Shown piece by piece: positions 17,272 through 26,518 of a DNA stretch of 64,000 nt (position 1 is the stretch's first letter; the number at the start of each line of letters is the position of its first letter). The translations under genes were made by a program, and so were the position numbers. Origin of the DNA: Thermohalobaculum sp963700775 (GTDB lineage Bacteria > Pseudomonadota > Alphaproteobacteria > Rhodobacterales > Rhodobacteraceae). The notes beneath the pieces are model-generated. The model made no database searches. It saw nothing but the letters and a program-made list of their open reading frames with translations, and was not told the DNA's origin. Location of the stretch: contig CAVOYU010000006.1 in NCBI GenBank assembly GCA_963700775.1, forward strand, positions 186,001 to 250,000, in the 5' to 3' direction.

Positions 17272-18647
17272 TCCTCGGCATCGGCTATCAGGACCCGGTG
17301 CTGGTCGGCATCATCGCCATGGCGATGCTGTTCGCGCTGGCGCTACTGGGGGTGCGAGTGGCCTTCGCGGCCGCGATCTGCGGATTCTTCGGGCTGGTCG
17401 AACTGATCGGCTGGCGCCCAGGCGCCACCACCGCCGCAACCATCCCCTATGCCAAGACCTCACTCTACGGGCTCTCGGTGCTGCCGCCCTTCATCCTGAT
17501 CGGCTTCCTGGCCTTCCACGCGGGGATGACGACGAAGTTGTTTGACGCCGGGCGCAAGTGGCTCGGCTGGCTGCCGGGCGGACTGGCGGTGGCGACCGTG
17601 ATGGCGCAGGCGGGCTTCGGCGCCGTCTCCGGCGCATCTACCGCCACGGCGGCGGTGTTCAGCCGGGTCGCGATCCCGGAGATGCTTGCCAACAAGTATG
17701 ACAAGCGGCTGGCCGCCGGCGTGGTTGCCGCGGGCGGCACGTTGGCGACGCTGATTCCGCCCTCCGCGATCCTCGTCATCTACGCGCTGATCGTCGAGGA
17801 ATCGGTCGGGGCGCTGTTGCTGGCCGGGTTCATTCCCGGCTTTTTCTCGGCGGTCATCTATGCGGCGATCATCATCCTCTGGGCCAAGCTCAACCCTGGC
17901 ATCGGCCCGGCGGTCGGAGGCTTCTCCTGGGGCCAGCGCCTGCGCTCGGTCCCGGGCGTCCTTCCGATCATCGCTGTTGCCCTGATCATCATCACCGCCG
18001 TCTATGACGGCTGGGCATCTCCCACCGAGGCGGGTGCGCTCGGCGCCTTCCTGGTCCTGGTGCTCGCCTTCGTCCAGGGCATGCGCGCGAGAGAGTTGAA
18101 GGATGCGCTGATGGAGACGGCGCGCCTCACCGTGATGATCTTCACCCTGATCTGGGGCATCTTCATCTTCGTCACCTTCCTGAACTACTCGACCGTGCCC
18201 CAGGCCTTCAGCCAGTGGATCGTCGACCTGCCGCTGAACCCCTATCTGATCTTGCTGGCGATCCTGCTCGGCTACACCGTGCTGGGGATGTTCATGGACG
18301 CCATCGGCATGCTGCTGGTGACGCTGCCGATCTTCTATCCGGCGGTGATGGCCCTGAACGGCGGCGAGTACGCGACGCCCGAGACCTCGCCCTTCGGCAT
18401 GACCCAGACCGAGGCGTCGATCTGGTTCGGCATCATCGTCGTCAAGATGGCCGAGGTCTGCCTGATCACGCCGCCGATCGGGCTGAACTGCTTCGTCGTC
18501 AACGGAGTGCAGCCGCAGATCTCGCTCGGCGATGTGTTCCGCGGCATCGCGCTGTTCTTCGTCGCCGATGTCATCACCATCGCCGCGCTGGTGATGTTCC
18601 CGGAGATCGTCACCTGGCTGCCGGAGTTGATGCGGGGCGTGAAGTAA
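17268..18647 (+). CDS. TRAP transporter large permease, DctM family
   Basis: 459 residues, about 12 spans. Family marks are GFGAVSGASTATAAVFSRVAIPEM, GGTLATLIPPSAILVIYA, the repeat-related DGWASPTEAGALGAF, and KMAEVCLITPPIGLNCFVVNG. It carries the substrate and sodium sites in the inner membrane. The start is fixed by the four-base overlap with dctQ. Transcription very likely continues into the MFS gene four bases downstream and from there into an acyl-CoA dehydrogenase. Confidence 0.92.
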   Translation: MILGIGYQDPVLVGIIAMAMLFALALLGVRVAFAAAICGFFGLVELIGWRPGATTAATIPYAKTSLYGLSVLPPFILIGFLAFHAGMTTKLFDAGRKWLGWLPGGLAVATVMAQAGFGAVSGASTATAAVFSRVAIPEMLANKYDKRLAAGVVAAGGTLATLIPPSAILVIYALIVEESVGALLLAGFIPGFFSAVIYAAIIILWAKLNPGIGPAVGGFSWGQRLRSVPGVLPIIAVALIIITAVYDGWASPTEAGALGAFLVLVLAFVQGMRARELKDALMETARLTVMIFTLIWGIFIFVTFLNYSTVPQAFSQWIVDLPLNPYLILLAILLGYTVLGMFMDAIGMLLVTLPIFYPAVMALNGGEYATPETSPFGMTQTEASIWFGIIVVKMAEVCLITPPIGLNCFVVNGVQPQISLGDVFRGIALFFVADVITIAALVMFPEIVTWLPELMRGVK

Positions 18648-18651
18648 CGCC

Positions 18652-19890
18652 ATGACCGCGACCGGGACCGAGCGGGGAGAATTCACCTCCGCCGCGGTCG
18701 CGGTGGTGGCGCTCTGCTTCCTGCTCAACACGCTCGCACGCGGCTGCGGCGAGACATTTGCCGTGTTCTACGGCTCGTTCCTCGACGAGTTCGGCTGGAG
18801 CCGGGCGCAGATCTCCTCGATCTACTCGGTGTTCATGATCGGCATCGGCCTAGGCGGCCCCTGCATCGGCATGGCGTTCGACCGGCTGGGCGGCCGCGCG
18901 GTCTATGTCGGTGGCCTTCTCGCCTATGGTATCGGCTTCCTGATCGCGAGCCGGATGGAGGCGCTGTGGCATGGCTATCTGGGCCTCGGCGCGCTGGTGG
19001 GTATCGGCGCCGCGGCGACCGGCATGACCCCGGCGACCGGCGTGCTGGCGCGCTGGTTCGACCGCCGGCTCGGTCTGGCGACCGCGGTCGCCTATGCCGG
19101 CCTCGCCATGGGTGCGATGCTGCTGGCGCCGCTGTCGCGCTTGATGATCGACGCCCATGGCTGGCGCTGGGCCTACAATGCGCTTGGGATCGGCATGCTG
19201 GCGCTGGCCGCGGTCGTGCTGGTGCTGCCGTGGAGGCGGATCGGGCAGGGGGCGGTGGTCAAGCTGTCGCCGATGCCGAAGCCGCTCCAGATCCGGCGGC
19301 GCTACCTGACACGGGCGCCGTTCTGGGGCATGTTCACGGTGTTCTTCGCCGCCTCGGTCGCGACCTATGTGGTGCAGGTGCAGGCGGTGGTCTATCTCGA
19401 GGAGGCCGGTTACGCGCCCCTGACCGCGACCTTCCTGTTTGGCCTCAACAGCTTCGTCGCGCTGGTCGGGATCATCTGCGCCGGCTGGCTGACCGACCGC
19501 TACGGCCGGCGCAGCATCGCCACCGTCACCTTCTGCGGCTCGATCGTCGGGATCCTGGCCCTCGCGGCGCTGGGAGGTGGGCCGAACCCGGTCTTCCTGA
19601 TGCTCTTCCTGCTCGGTTTCGGCGGCGGAATGGGCTCGCGGGGGCCGGTGGTCTCATCGCTGACGGCCAAACTGTTCCCGGGCCAGGTAGGTGCCGTGTT
19701 CGGCGCCATCATGATCGGCATGGGGCTCGGTGGCGCCTTCGGCTCCTGGGTTGCGGGGTGGCTCTACGAAGTCACCGGAGGCTATGCTTGGGGTTTCGGC
19801 GTCGCCGTCGCGGCGATGCTGGTCGGCATGGCGCAGTTCTGGCTGATCGAGGAGTTGGCGACCGGCCGCTGGCGCAAGGAGCACGCATGA
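18652..19890 (+). CDS. MFS transporter, monocarboxylate/oxalate-antiporter-like
   Basis: 412 residues with 12 predicted spans in two sets of six and a polar loop between (about residues 195-225). The loop GWLTDRYGRRSIA between later spans is the standard MFS signature, and FGWSRAQISSIYSVFMIGIG near the start is typical of the monocarboxylate/OFA-type branch. It probably moves a short carboxylic acid in or out. It follows dctM by four bases and its stop overlaps the next start (ATGA), so it belongs to the TRAP operon. Confidence 0.85.
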   Translation: MTATGTERGEFTSAAVAVVALCFLLNTLARGCGETFAVFYGSFLDEFGWSRAQISSIYSVFMIGIGLGGPCIGMAFDRLGGRAVYVGGLLAYGIGFLIASRMEALWHGYLGLGALVGIGAAATGMTPATGVLARWFDRRLGLATAVAYAGLAMGAMLLAPLSRLMIDAHGWRWAYNALGIGMLALAAVVLVLPWRRIGQGAVVKLSPMPKPLQIRRRYLTRAPFWGMFTVFFAASVATYVVQVQAVVYLEEAGYAPLTATFLFGLNSFVALVGIICAGWLTDRYGRRSIATVTFCGSIVGILALAALGGGPNPVFLMLFLLGFGGGMGSRGPVVSSLTAKLFPGQVGAVFGAIMIGMGLGGAFGSWVAGWLYEVTGGYAWGFGVAVAAMLVGMAQFWLIEELATGRWRKEHA

Positions 19891-21053
19891 TCCCGGGAAC
19901 GCTCACCGATGAGCAGCAGGCCATTCGCGCCGCGATCCGCCGCCTGATGGAGCCATTCGGTGACGCCTACTGGCTCGAGCGCGACGAGACTGGCAGCTTC
20001 CCGCACGAATTCCGCGAGGCGGTGGCGGCGGGCGGCTGGCTCGGCGTCGCCATGCCCGAGGAATTCGGCGGCTCCGGCCTCGGCGTGACCGAGGCCGCGG
20101 TGATGATGGAGGCGATGGCGAACTCGCCGGGCGCCATGGCGGCGGCCAGCGCCGTCCACATGAGTGTCTTCGGACCCCAGGCGATCGTGAAGCATGGCAC
20201 CCCCGAGCAGAAGGCCGAATGGCTGCCCGCGGTCGTCTCGGGAGAGCTTGTCACCTGCTTCGGCGTGACCGAGCCCGACGCGGGGCTCGACACCACCCGC
20301 ATCGCCACCGCCGCGCGCCGCGAGGGCGGCGACTACGTGGTCACGGGGCGGAAGATCTGGACCTCGGCCGCGCAGCAGGCTCATCGCGTGGTCCTTCTGG
20401 CCCGCACGTCGGATTACGACTCGGCCGACCCCACCGCCGGCTTGTCGCTGTTCTTCGCCAAACTCGATCCGGCCCATGTGGAGATTCGTGAAATTCCGAA
20501 GATGGGCCGCCACGCGGTCAACTCGAACATGGTGTTCTACGACGGGCTGCGCGTGCCCGCCCGCGACCGGATCGGCGAGGAGGGCAGGGGGTTCCGGTAC
20601 TTGCTCGACAGCCTGAATCCCGAGCGCTGCCTGATCGCCGCCGAGGCCATAGGTGTCGGCCGGCAGGCGTTGGATCGTGCGGCCGGCTACGCCCGCGAAC
20701 GCGAGGTTTTCGGGCAGCCCATCGGCCGCAATCAGGCGATCCAGCATCCCCTCGCGGAAAGCTGGGCCGAGCTGGAGGCAGCCTGGCTGATGACGCTCCG
20801 CGCCGCCGCGCTCTACGACGCCGGCCAGCCCTGCGGCCCCGAGGCCAACGCAGCGAAGTATCTCGGCGCCGAGGCCGGCTACCGGGCCTGCGAGCGCGCC
20901 GTGCTCACCCATGGCGGCATGGGTTACGCGCGGGAGTACCATGTCGAGCGGCTGATGCGCGAAGTCTGGATCAACCGGCTCGCCCCGGTGAGCCAGCAGC
21001 TCATCCTCTGCCATATCGCCGAGAAGGTGCTGGGCTTGCCGAAGTCGTACTGA
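19887..21053 (+). CDS. Acyl-CoA dehydrogenase (isovaleryl/long-chain type)
   Basis: 388 residues. It shows FGVTEPDAGLDTT, VTGRKIWTSAAQQA and LTHGGMGYAREYHVERLMREVW. At the C-terminal place of the medium-chain catalytic Glu it has Ala-Pro-Val (NRLAPVSQQL), while Glu246 in NPERCLIAAEAIG sits at the isovaleryl-type position. It should oxidise an acyl-CoA with ETF as acceptor. The start overlaps the MFS stop, so it is the last gene of the dctP-dctQ-dctM-MFS-dehydrogenase unit and probably acts on the imported compound after CoA activation. Confidence 0.9.
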   Translation: MIPGTLTDEQQAIRAAIRRLMEPFGDAYWLERDETGSFPHEFREAVAAGGWLGVAMPEEFGGSGLGVTEAAVMMEAMANSPGAMAAASAVHMSVFGPQAIVKHGTPEQKAEWLPAVVSGELVTCFGVTEPDAGLDTTRIATAARREGGDYVVTGRKIWTSAAQQAHRVVLLARTSDYDSADPTAGLSLFFAKLDPAHVEIREIPKMGRHAVNSNMVFYDGLRVPARDRIGEEGRGFRYLLDSLNPERCLIAAEAIGVGRQALDRAAGYAREREVFGQPIGRNQAIQHPLAESWAELEAAWLMTLRAAALYDAGQPCGPEANAAKYLGAEAGYRACERAVLTHGGMGYAREYHVERLMREVWINRLAPVSQQLILCHIAEKVLGLPKSY

Positions 21054-21083
21054 CGACCGAGGCCGCAGTCGGCCCCGCTTCCG

Positions 21084-21479
21084 CTATTCCCCCGACACCT
21101 GGCGGTTGTAGTCCGCCGCGTCGAACCAACCGAGCGAGTTGGTGATCCGGCACTGCTCGTCCAGGTCCCATTCCTCCCATCCGCTCGCCCTGATAAGGTT
21201 TCCGGTCTCGGAGTGCCGGCCCTCGAGCGTCCAGCCATAGACCGCATGATCACCCGCCAGCCGGATGAAGTCTCGCGTGATCTTCAGGTCGGGGAAGGCG
21301 GCCATGAACCCGCCCGCCATGGCGAGCATCGCATCGCGGCCGAACTGGTTCGCCCCGCGGTTGATCGTGATGCCCTTGCCGGGCGCATAGTGATCGGCCA
21401 CCGCTTCAGGCCTGCCGGAGTTCCAGGCCGCCGTGTAGGCCACCGTCATCTCGTCGAATCTCTGCCAGGCGATCGTCAT
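21084..21479 (-). CDS. SnoaL-like / nuclear transport factor 2-fold protein
   Basis: 131 residues, one cone-shaped NTF2-type domain: YTAAWNSGRPEAVADHYAPG at the start, FPDLKITRDFI in the middle, YGWTLEGRHSETGNLIRASGWEEWDL near the end. Such proteins include small lyases, isomerases and polyketide cyclases, but many have no known role. The ATG at 21479 has AAGGGGAA before it and is preferred over an upstream ATG at 21500. It is convergent with the acyl-CoA dehydrogenase, 30 bases apart. Confidence 0.7.
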   Translation of the reverse strand: MTIAWQRFDEMTVAYTAAWNSGRPEAVADHYAPGKGITINRGANQFGRDAMLAMAGGFMAAFPDLKITRDFIRLAGDHAVYGWTLEGRHSETGNLIRASGWEEWDLDEQCRITNSLGWFDAADYNRQVSGE

Positions 21480-21570
21480 GGCATTCCCCTTATTTCTCAC
21501 ACTTTCGGGAGGTTAGGCGGGGTCGGGCCGGAATGTCCACCGGAGGTTTGAGGGCAAGAACGCGCCCGCC

Positions 21571-22494
21571 CTACCGCGCTCCCCTCCGCCTCCGCTCCTC
21601 GTGCTCGCGCCAGGCGATGTAGAAGCCGCTGCCGAACACCACCGCCGCGCCCACCCAAGTGAGAACGTCCGGCACCTCGCCGAAAACCCAGAAGCCGAGG
21701 ATAGCGGTCCAGATCAGCTTCAGGAAGTCGAAGGGCAGCACCGCGGTCGGCTCGGTTTCCTTCAGTGCTTGGCTGAGCGCGAGCTGGGCGATGGTGCCGA
21801 TGACCCCGATCGCCACCAGCCATACCCACATCTCGGGTGGCGGCATGACCCAGACCCAGAGTGCGGGGCCGAGTGAGAACAGTGCCAGAAACAGGTTCAT
21901 GTAGGCGGTGATGGCAAAGCTCGATTCGGTGCGCGAAAGCACCTTGATCACGATCATCGTGACAGCCCAGAGCGAGGCCGAACCGACCACCAGGAGCGAG
22001 CCGAGATCGGCCGGGATCATGCCGGGCCGGAGGATGATCAGCATCCCGGCGAAACCCAGCGCCAGCGCGGTCCAGCGGCGGGCCCGGAACCGCTCGCCAA
22101 GGAACAGCACCGAAAGCAGTGCAGTGAAGAGCGGCGCCGTGAAGGCCAGCGCGGTGACCCGCGCCACCGGCGTCAGGGATAGGCTGGTGAAGAACATCAG
22201 CATCGCCACCACGTTCAGGAGCCCGCGCAGGGCGTGCATCCCCAGCCGGCCGGTGCGCAGGAACCCGAACCCGCCCGAGACCAGCAGCGGCAGAAATACG
22301 ACCACCCCGAAGGTGTTCCTGAGGAAGGCGATCTGGAACGGCGGCACTTCCTTCGCCGCATAGCGCACCAGCACGTGCATCACCGAGAAGAACACGGTCG
22401 AGATGCACATCATCAGGATGCCACGGATCACCGGGGGCGCAGCCCGCCAGAGGGCAGCCAACCTGGCCGCCGGAGTTTCGCGGGATTCGGTCAT
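21571..22494 (-). CDS. DMT-superfamily permease, EamA type
   Basis: 307 residues with ten predicted spans in two EamA repeats. The first repeat has FFSVMHVLVRYAAKEVPPFQIAFLRN, the second AITAYMNLFLALFSLGPALWV; near the end stands ALKETEPTAVLPFDFLKLIWTAILG, a usual pattern in these exporters. The protein probably exports a metabolite across the inner membrane. GGAGATCCC precedes the ATG at 22494, so a longer version from 22545 is rejected. It is divergent from the Ldh2-type dehydrogenase, with a 122-base shared control region. Confidence 0.88.
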   Translation of the reverse strand: MTESRETPAARLAALWRAAPPVIRGILMMCISTVFFSVMHVLVRYAAKEVPPFQIAFLRNTFGVVVFLPLLVSGGFGFLRTGRLGMHALRGLLNVVAMLMFFTSLSLTPVARVTALAFTAPLFTALLSVLFLGERFRARRWTALALGFAGMLIILRPGMIPADLGSLLVVGSASLWAVTMIVIKVLSRTESSFAITAYMNLFLALFSLGPALWVWVMPPPEMWVWLVAIGVIGTIAQLALSQALKETEPTAVLPFDFLKLIWTAILGFWVFGEVPDVLTWVGAAVVFGSGFYIAWREHEERRRRGAR

Positions 22495-22616
22495 GGGATC
22501 TCCGGATCTGCCCGCCAAGTTGGATCGGAATTTCCCGGCCGGCAACGACGCCGGGGCTTTCGCGGGCGGTCAGGGCATGCATATCCTCCATGCGATGCAG
22601 GAGCGGGGAGGGTGCG

Positions 22617-23720
22617 ATGACCGCAGGCGAGATCAGGGTTCCGTCGGCGGGCCTGACGCGGATGCTGGCCAGGGTCTTCCGCGCCGCCGGCGGAAGCCAT
22701 GCGGAAGCCGAGGCCATCGCCGGCAACCTGGTCGATGCCAATCTCGCCGGGCATGACAGCCACGGCGTGATCCGGACCGAGCGCTACCTCGCCTGGCATT
22801 CCCGCGGCATCCTGAACTTCGGCCGGAAGGCCGAGACGGTGCTCGACGCACCCGGCTTCGCGCTGCTCGATGGCCATCACGGCTTTGGCCAGACGATCGG
22901 GCCGCAGGCGGTTCGGCTCGGCATCCGCAAGGCGCAGCTGAACGGCTTCGCCGCTGTCGGGCTGCGCAAGGCTGGCCATCTCGGCCGCATCGGCGCCTTC
23001 GCCGAGACCGCGTGCGCCGAGGGGCTGGTCTCGATCCATTTCGTCAATGTCGGCAACAGCATCCTGGTCGCCCCCTTCGGCGGCGCGGCGCGGCGGATGT
23101 CGACCGCGCCGGTCGCGGTCGGCGTGCCGCACAAGGATGGCGACTTCATCCTCGACTTCGCCACCTCGAAGGTCGCTGAGGGCAAGGTGCTGGTGGCGCG
23201 CAAGGGCGGCAAGGCGGCGCCCGCGGGCAGCCTGATCGGCCCGGACGGGCGGCCGACCGAAGACACGGATGCGCTTTACGGTCCGGCAATCGAGGGCGTG
23301 GTGGACGATCCGCGCGCCGGCCCGGGCGCACTGGCGCCGATGGGCGACCACAAGGGCTCCGGGCTCGCGCTCGCCTGCGAGCTGCTGGCGGGCGCCCTGA
23401 CCGGCTCCGGCACCGCCACCGAGGGCGGCACTGACCGTAGCCACAACGGGATGCTGTCGATCTATATCGACCCGAGGGCGCTCGACGACGGTCACGGCTG
23501 GGTGCGCTCGGTCACAGCCTACATCGCGGACATCCGCGGCTGCCCGCCGGGCGAGGGCGTCGACGCGGTGCTGGTCCCCGGCGACCCGGAACGCGTACGC
23601 CGCGCCGAGCGCCTGCGCCACGGCCTGCCGCTGGGGCAGGACGTCTGGGAGAGCCTGCTCAGGGCCGGAGAGTCGAAAGGCCTCAAGCGCGCGGAGATGC
23701 AGCGGATCGCGGGGCTCTGA
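22617..23720 (+). CDS. Ldh2-family NAD(P)-dependent 2-hydroxyacid dehydrogenase (malate/L-lactate/sulfolactate type)
   Basis: 367 residues. Family marks are ANLAGHDSHGVIRTERYL with the catalytic His, VGLRKAGHLGRIGAFAE, VGVPHKDGDFILDFATSKVAEGKV (NAD site) and APMGDHKGSGLALACELLAG. These enzymes oxidise L- or R-2-hydroxyacids such as malate, lactate, ureidoglycolate or sulfolactate in the cytoplasm; the fold differs from ordinary lactate dehydrogenase. GGGGAGGG precedes the ATG. It is divergent from the EamA permease, which may export the product or the substrate. Confidence 0.88.
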   Translation: MTAGEIRVPSAGLTRMLARVFRAAGGSHAEAEAIAGNLVDANLAGHDSHGVIRTERYLAWHSRGILNFGRKAETVLDAPGFALLDGHHGFGQTIGPQAVRLGIRKAQLNGFAAVGLRKAGHLGRIGAFAETACAEGLVSIHFVNVGNSILVAPFGGAARRMSTAPVAVGVPHKDGDFILDFATSKVAEGKVLVARKGGKAAPAGSLIGPDGRPTEDTDALYGPAIEGVVDDPRAGPGALAPMGDHKGSGLALACELLAGALTGSGTATEGGTDRSHNGMLSIYIDPRALDDGHGWVRSVTAYIADIRGCPPGEGVDAVLVPGDPERVRRAERLRHGLPLGQDVWESLLRAGESKGLKRAEMQRIAGL

Positions 23721-23833
23721 CGGGCCGGACGGCCTACCGCGGGGCCGCCTTTCGCGGGATGGTCGGGCGGGCCTTCATCCACCGGTGACGCTGGGAGCAA
23801 CGGAACGGCTTCCCCTCCGCATCATCGAGGAAG

Positions 23834-24820
23834 TCACGCGATTCCGACCAACACCTTACCCCTCGGCCGACCGGTCTCTTGCCGCTCATGGGCCTCGGCG
23901 ATCCGCTCGAGCGGGAAGCGGCTGTCCTCGCGGTGCCGGAGCGCTCCGGCTTCCAGCGCGCCCTGCACGAAAGCGGCGGCGCGCAGCTTTGCCGCCTCGG
24001 GCACCTCGAAGATCGCCACGCCGCAAATCCTGATGTTCCGGTACATGAACTTCGGCCAGTCGACCGCCGGCTTCGGGTTCGAACCGCTGCCGAACGAGGC
24101 GATGGTCCCATTCTGGGCAACGATCCGCCAGGCGAAGTCCAGATGGGCGCCAAGATCGACGTCGATCATCGTTCGGACGCCGGCGCCTCCGGTCAGGTCC
24201 AGCGCCACCTCCTTCAGCGACTCGCGGTCGGTGTTGACGACATGGTCCGCCCCGGCCCACCGGGCGTCCGCCTCGCGCTCTGCGCCTCCCCGGACCGTGC
24301 CGATCACGCTCGCGCCCATGCGCTTGGCGATCTGGACCGCGTAGTTGCAAACCGCGCCGGCGGCCCCGGTCACGATCACCGTCTCCCCCTCCAGCGGCCC
24401 GCCCAGCATCAGCGCGTGGCAGCCGGTGATCGCGGGCACGCCCAGCGAGGCGCCATCGGCGAAACTCGCGGCCTCCGGAAGCGCCATGGCGCGCGAGGCG
24501 GAGACACGGACCAGCTCCGCCGCCGCCCCGTCCCACTTCTGGTGAGCGCATTCCCAGGCCCAGACACGCTGGCCGATCCGCGACGCATCGACACCGGCGC
24601 CAACCGCCTCGATCACCCCGGCCGCGTCGTAGCCCGGAGTGATGCGGGGATAGGGCAGGGCGCCACGCTGCCCGGCCCGGCGTTTGCAGTCGGTCGGATT
24701 GACCCCGTGAACATGCACTCGGAGCAGGATCTCGCCCGGTCCGGGCACGGCGTCGGGCACCTCGCCCACTTGCAGCACCCGGCGGGCCGGGCCAGCGGCT
24801 TCGTAGAAGGCAGCCCTCAC
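23834..24820 (-). CDS. Zinc-independent quinone oxidoreductase-like alcohol dehydrogenase (MDR superfamily)
   Basis: 328 residues. The N-terminal GroES-like part has VHVHGVNPTDCKRRAGQ and PYPRITPGYDAAGVIEAVGAGV; the Rossmann part has VIVTGAAGAVCNYAVQIAKRMGASVIG. There is no structural-zinc Cys cluster and no catalytic zinc Cys/His set, so it belongs with NADPH:quinone reductases and enoyl reductases of the MDR group. The GTG start at 24820 overlaps the stop of the upstream CaiB gene, so both are made together. It may reduce an enone or enal made from the CoA ester. Confidence 0.85.
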   Translation of the reverse strand: MRAAFYEAAGPARRVLQVGEVPDAVPGPGEILLRVHVHGVNPTDCKRRAGQRGALPYPRITPGYDAAGVIEAVGAGVDASRIGQRVWAWECAHQKWDGAAAELVRVSASRAMALPEAASFADGASLGVPAITGCHALMLGGPLEGETVIVTGAAGAVCNYAVQIAKRMGASVIGTVRGGAEREADARWAGADHVVNTDRESLKEVALDLTGGAGVRTMIDVDLGAHLDFAWRIVAQNGTIASFGSGSNPKPAVDWPKFMYRNIRICGVAIFEVPEAAKLRAAAFVQGALEAGALRHREDSRFPLERIAEAHERQETGRPRGKVLVGIA

Positions 24821-26022
24821 GGTTCCTGCCCCGCGTCTCCGAGGGCGCCGGACATGGCCAGGGCGTCGATCTCGGCGCCAGTCATCCCGGCCTCGGTCAG
24901 GATCGCCCGGCTGTGCTCGCCGAGGCGCGGGGCAGGGCGGCCGGCCGCCGCGGGGACACTCTCGAAGTCGAGCGGATGGCGGGTGATCTTGAGCCGGCCC
25001 TCGCTGGGATGCTCGACGGACTGGAAGAAACCCGAGGCCGTCAGATGCGGCTCGTCGAACAGGTCCTCGAGCGAGTTGATCGGCCCGCAGGGAATGTCGG
25101 CGGCGCGCAGAAGCTCCAGCCACTCGGCGGTGGTCCGTTGCGGCATCGCCTCGTCGATTGCCTTGCAGAGGTCGTGGATCTTCTCGCTGCGCGCCACGGG
25201 GTCGAGGAACCAGGGCTCGGCGGCGACGTCCGCGCGTCCGACCACCTCCATGAACCTGATCCAGTGCTTCTCGGCATAGGGCAGCACGCCGATGAATCCG
25301 TCCTTCGTCGGGTAGGGACGTCGATAGGGGTTCAGCAGGCGCCTGTAGCCGGGCGGGCTCAGGGGCGGGTCGAAGATCTGGCCGCTGAGGTGCTCGACCA
25401 TCAGAAAATGGGTGGCGCATTCCATCATCGGCACCTCGAACGCCAGCGCCTCGCCGCTGCGCTCGCGGTGGATCAGCGCCGCCAGCACGCCCTCGACGAT
25501 GAAGAGTCCGGAGATCTTGTCGACCACGATCTGCGGCACGTAGCGCGGTGCGCCATCGGCGCGAGCGTTGACGGAGGCGAAGCCTGAGAGGCCCTGCACG
25601 ACATCATCATAGGCCCCGTTGTCGGCATAGATGCCATCCTTGCCGAAGCCGATCGCCGCGCAGTGGATCAATCGGGGATGCCTGGCCTTCAGCGTCTCCG
25701 GATCGATGCCGATCCGCCTTGCCGCCGGCCGGCGCATGTTGTGGATCAGCACGTCCGCCGTCGCCAGGATCCGGTTCAGCGCCGCCTGCGCCTCCGGCCG
25801 CTTCAGATCCAGCACCAGGCTCCGCTTCTCGCGGTTCACGTTCAGGAACATGCCGCCCATGCCCGGATGCCGGGCCGGCGCGATGTGGCGCACGGATTCG
25901 CCGCCAGGCGGCTCGACCTTGATCACGTCGGCGCCCAGCGCGCCAAGCTGATAGGTGGCGAAGGGACCCATCACCACGCTGGTCAGGTCGACGATGCGGA
26001 TTCCCTCCAGCAGCGGGGTCAT
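24817..26022 (-). CDS. CaiB/BaiF (class III) CoA-transferase
   Basis: 401 residues. It shows VDLTSVVMGPFATYQLGALGA, VIKVEPPGGES, NREKRSLVLDL and the catalytic Asp at residue 168 in QIVVDKISGLFIV. The usual Thr-Gly after the Asp is Ser-Gly here. It is the first gene of a two-gene unit with the quinone-reductase-like protein, and the third class III CoA-transferase within 22 kb. The sequence is clearly different from the other two, so it is not a recent duplicate. Confidence 0.9.
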   Translation of the reverse strand: MTPLLEGIRIVDLTSVVMGPFATYQLGALGADVIKVEPPGGESVRHIAPARHPGMGGMFLNVNREKRSLVLDLKRPEAQAALNRILATADVLIHNMRRPAARRIGIDPETLKARHPRLIHCAAIGFGKDGIYADNGAYDDVVQGLSGFASVNARADGAPRYVPQIVVDKISGLFIVEGVLAALIHRERSGEALAFEVPMMECATHFLMVEHLSGQIFDPPLSPPGYRRLLNPYRRPYPTKDGFIGVLPYAEKHWIRFMEVVGRADVAAEPWFLDPVARSEKIHDLCKAIDEAMPQRTTAEWLELLRAADIPCGPINSLEDLFDEPHLTASGFFQSVEHPSEGRLKITRHPLDFESVPAAAGRPAPRLGEHSRAILTEAGMTGAEIDALAMSGALGDAGQEP

Positions 26023-26149
26023 CGCGGACCTGGTGTCATTGGCGGCGGCATCATCGGTACGCTATATCGAAGCAGCCCGAGGCTGAGAACCGGTGCCATG
26101 GAGTTCCGGGAAACGATCACAGGGCTGATCCTCCAGCCGAGCGCAGGCG

Positions 26150-26290
26150 AAGCGGCGTTGCTGTGGCGAGAGTTTGGTGAGGATAACAATGCATTCGATT
26201 GTTATAGAGTAATTTATCTTGGTTTCCGCTTGTCGGGTGTGTTGTTAATATTTTACATAATATTCATTATACGAATTTTGGATCGAAAGC
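26150..26290. other. AT-rich patch with inverted repeat; no recognised gene in 26023-26518
   Basis: Most of this gap is GC-rich noncoding sequence, but bases 26150-26290 are strikingly AT-rich. A perfect 8-base inverted repeat (ATAACAAT at 26183-26190, ATTGTTAT at 26198-26205, 7-base spacer) opens it, followed by a repeat of AATATT around 26246-26265. An open frame from ATG 26098 crosses it and would give one hydrophobic span, but its GC-rich continuation has no likeness I know. It could be an operator and promoter, or a trace of transferred DNA. Confidence 0.4.
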
Positions 26291-26518
26291 GCAGGCGCGG
26301 TTTCGCGCCCAACGATCGAGATCCGCTCCGCGTGAGTGCGCGGCCCTGCTCGCCAATGAGCACCGCTCCTGGGTACCGCGCGTCCACAGCCCGACTTCAG
26401 CGGCGACCCGGTCCCGGAGCTTCCGCCGACAACGATCGCGCTCGCGCGGGTTCCATCGCTTTCCTGCGGTCTCGGGTTTGCTGGCACACCTGGGTTCACG
26501 CTCCCGGATGGGTGCCGG

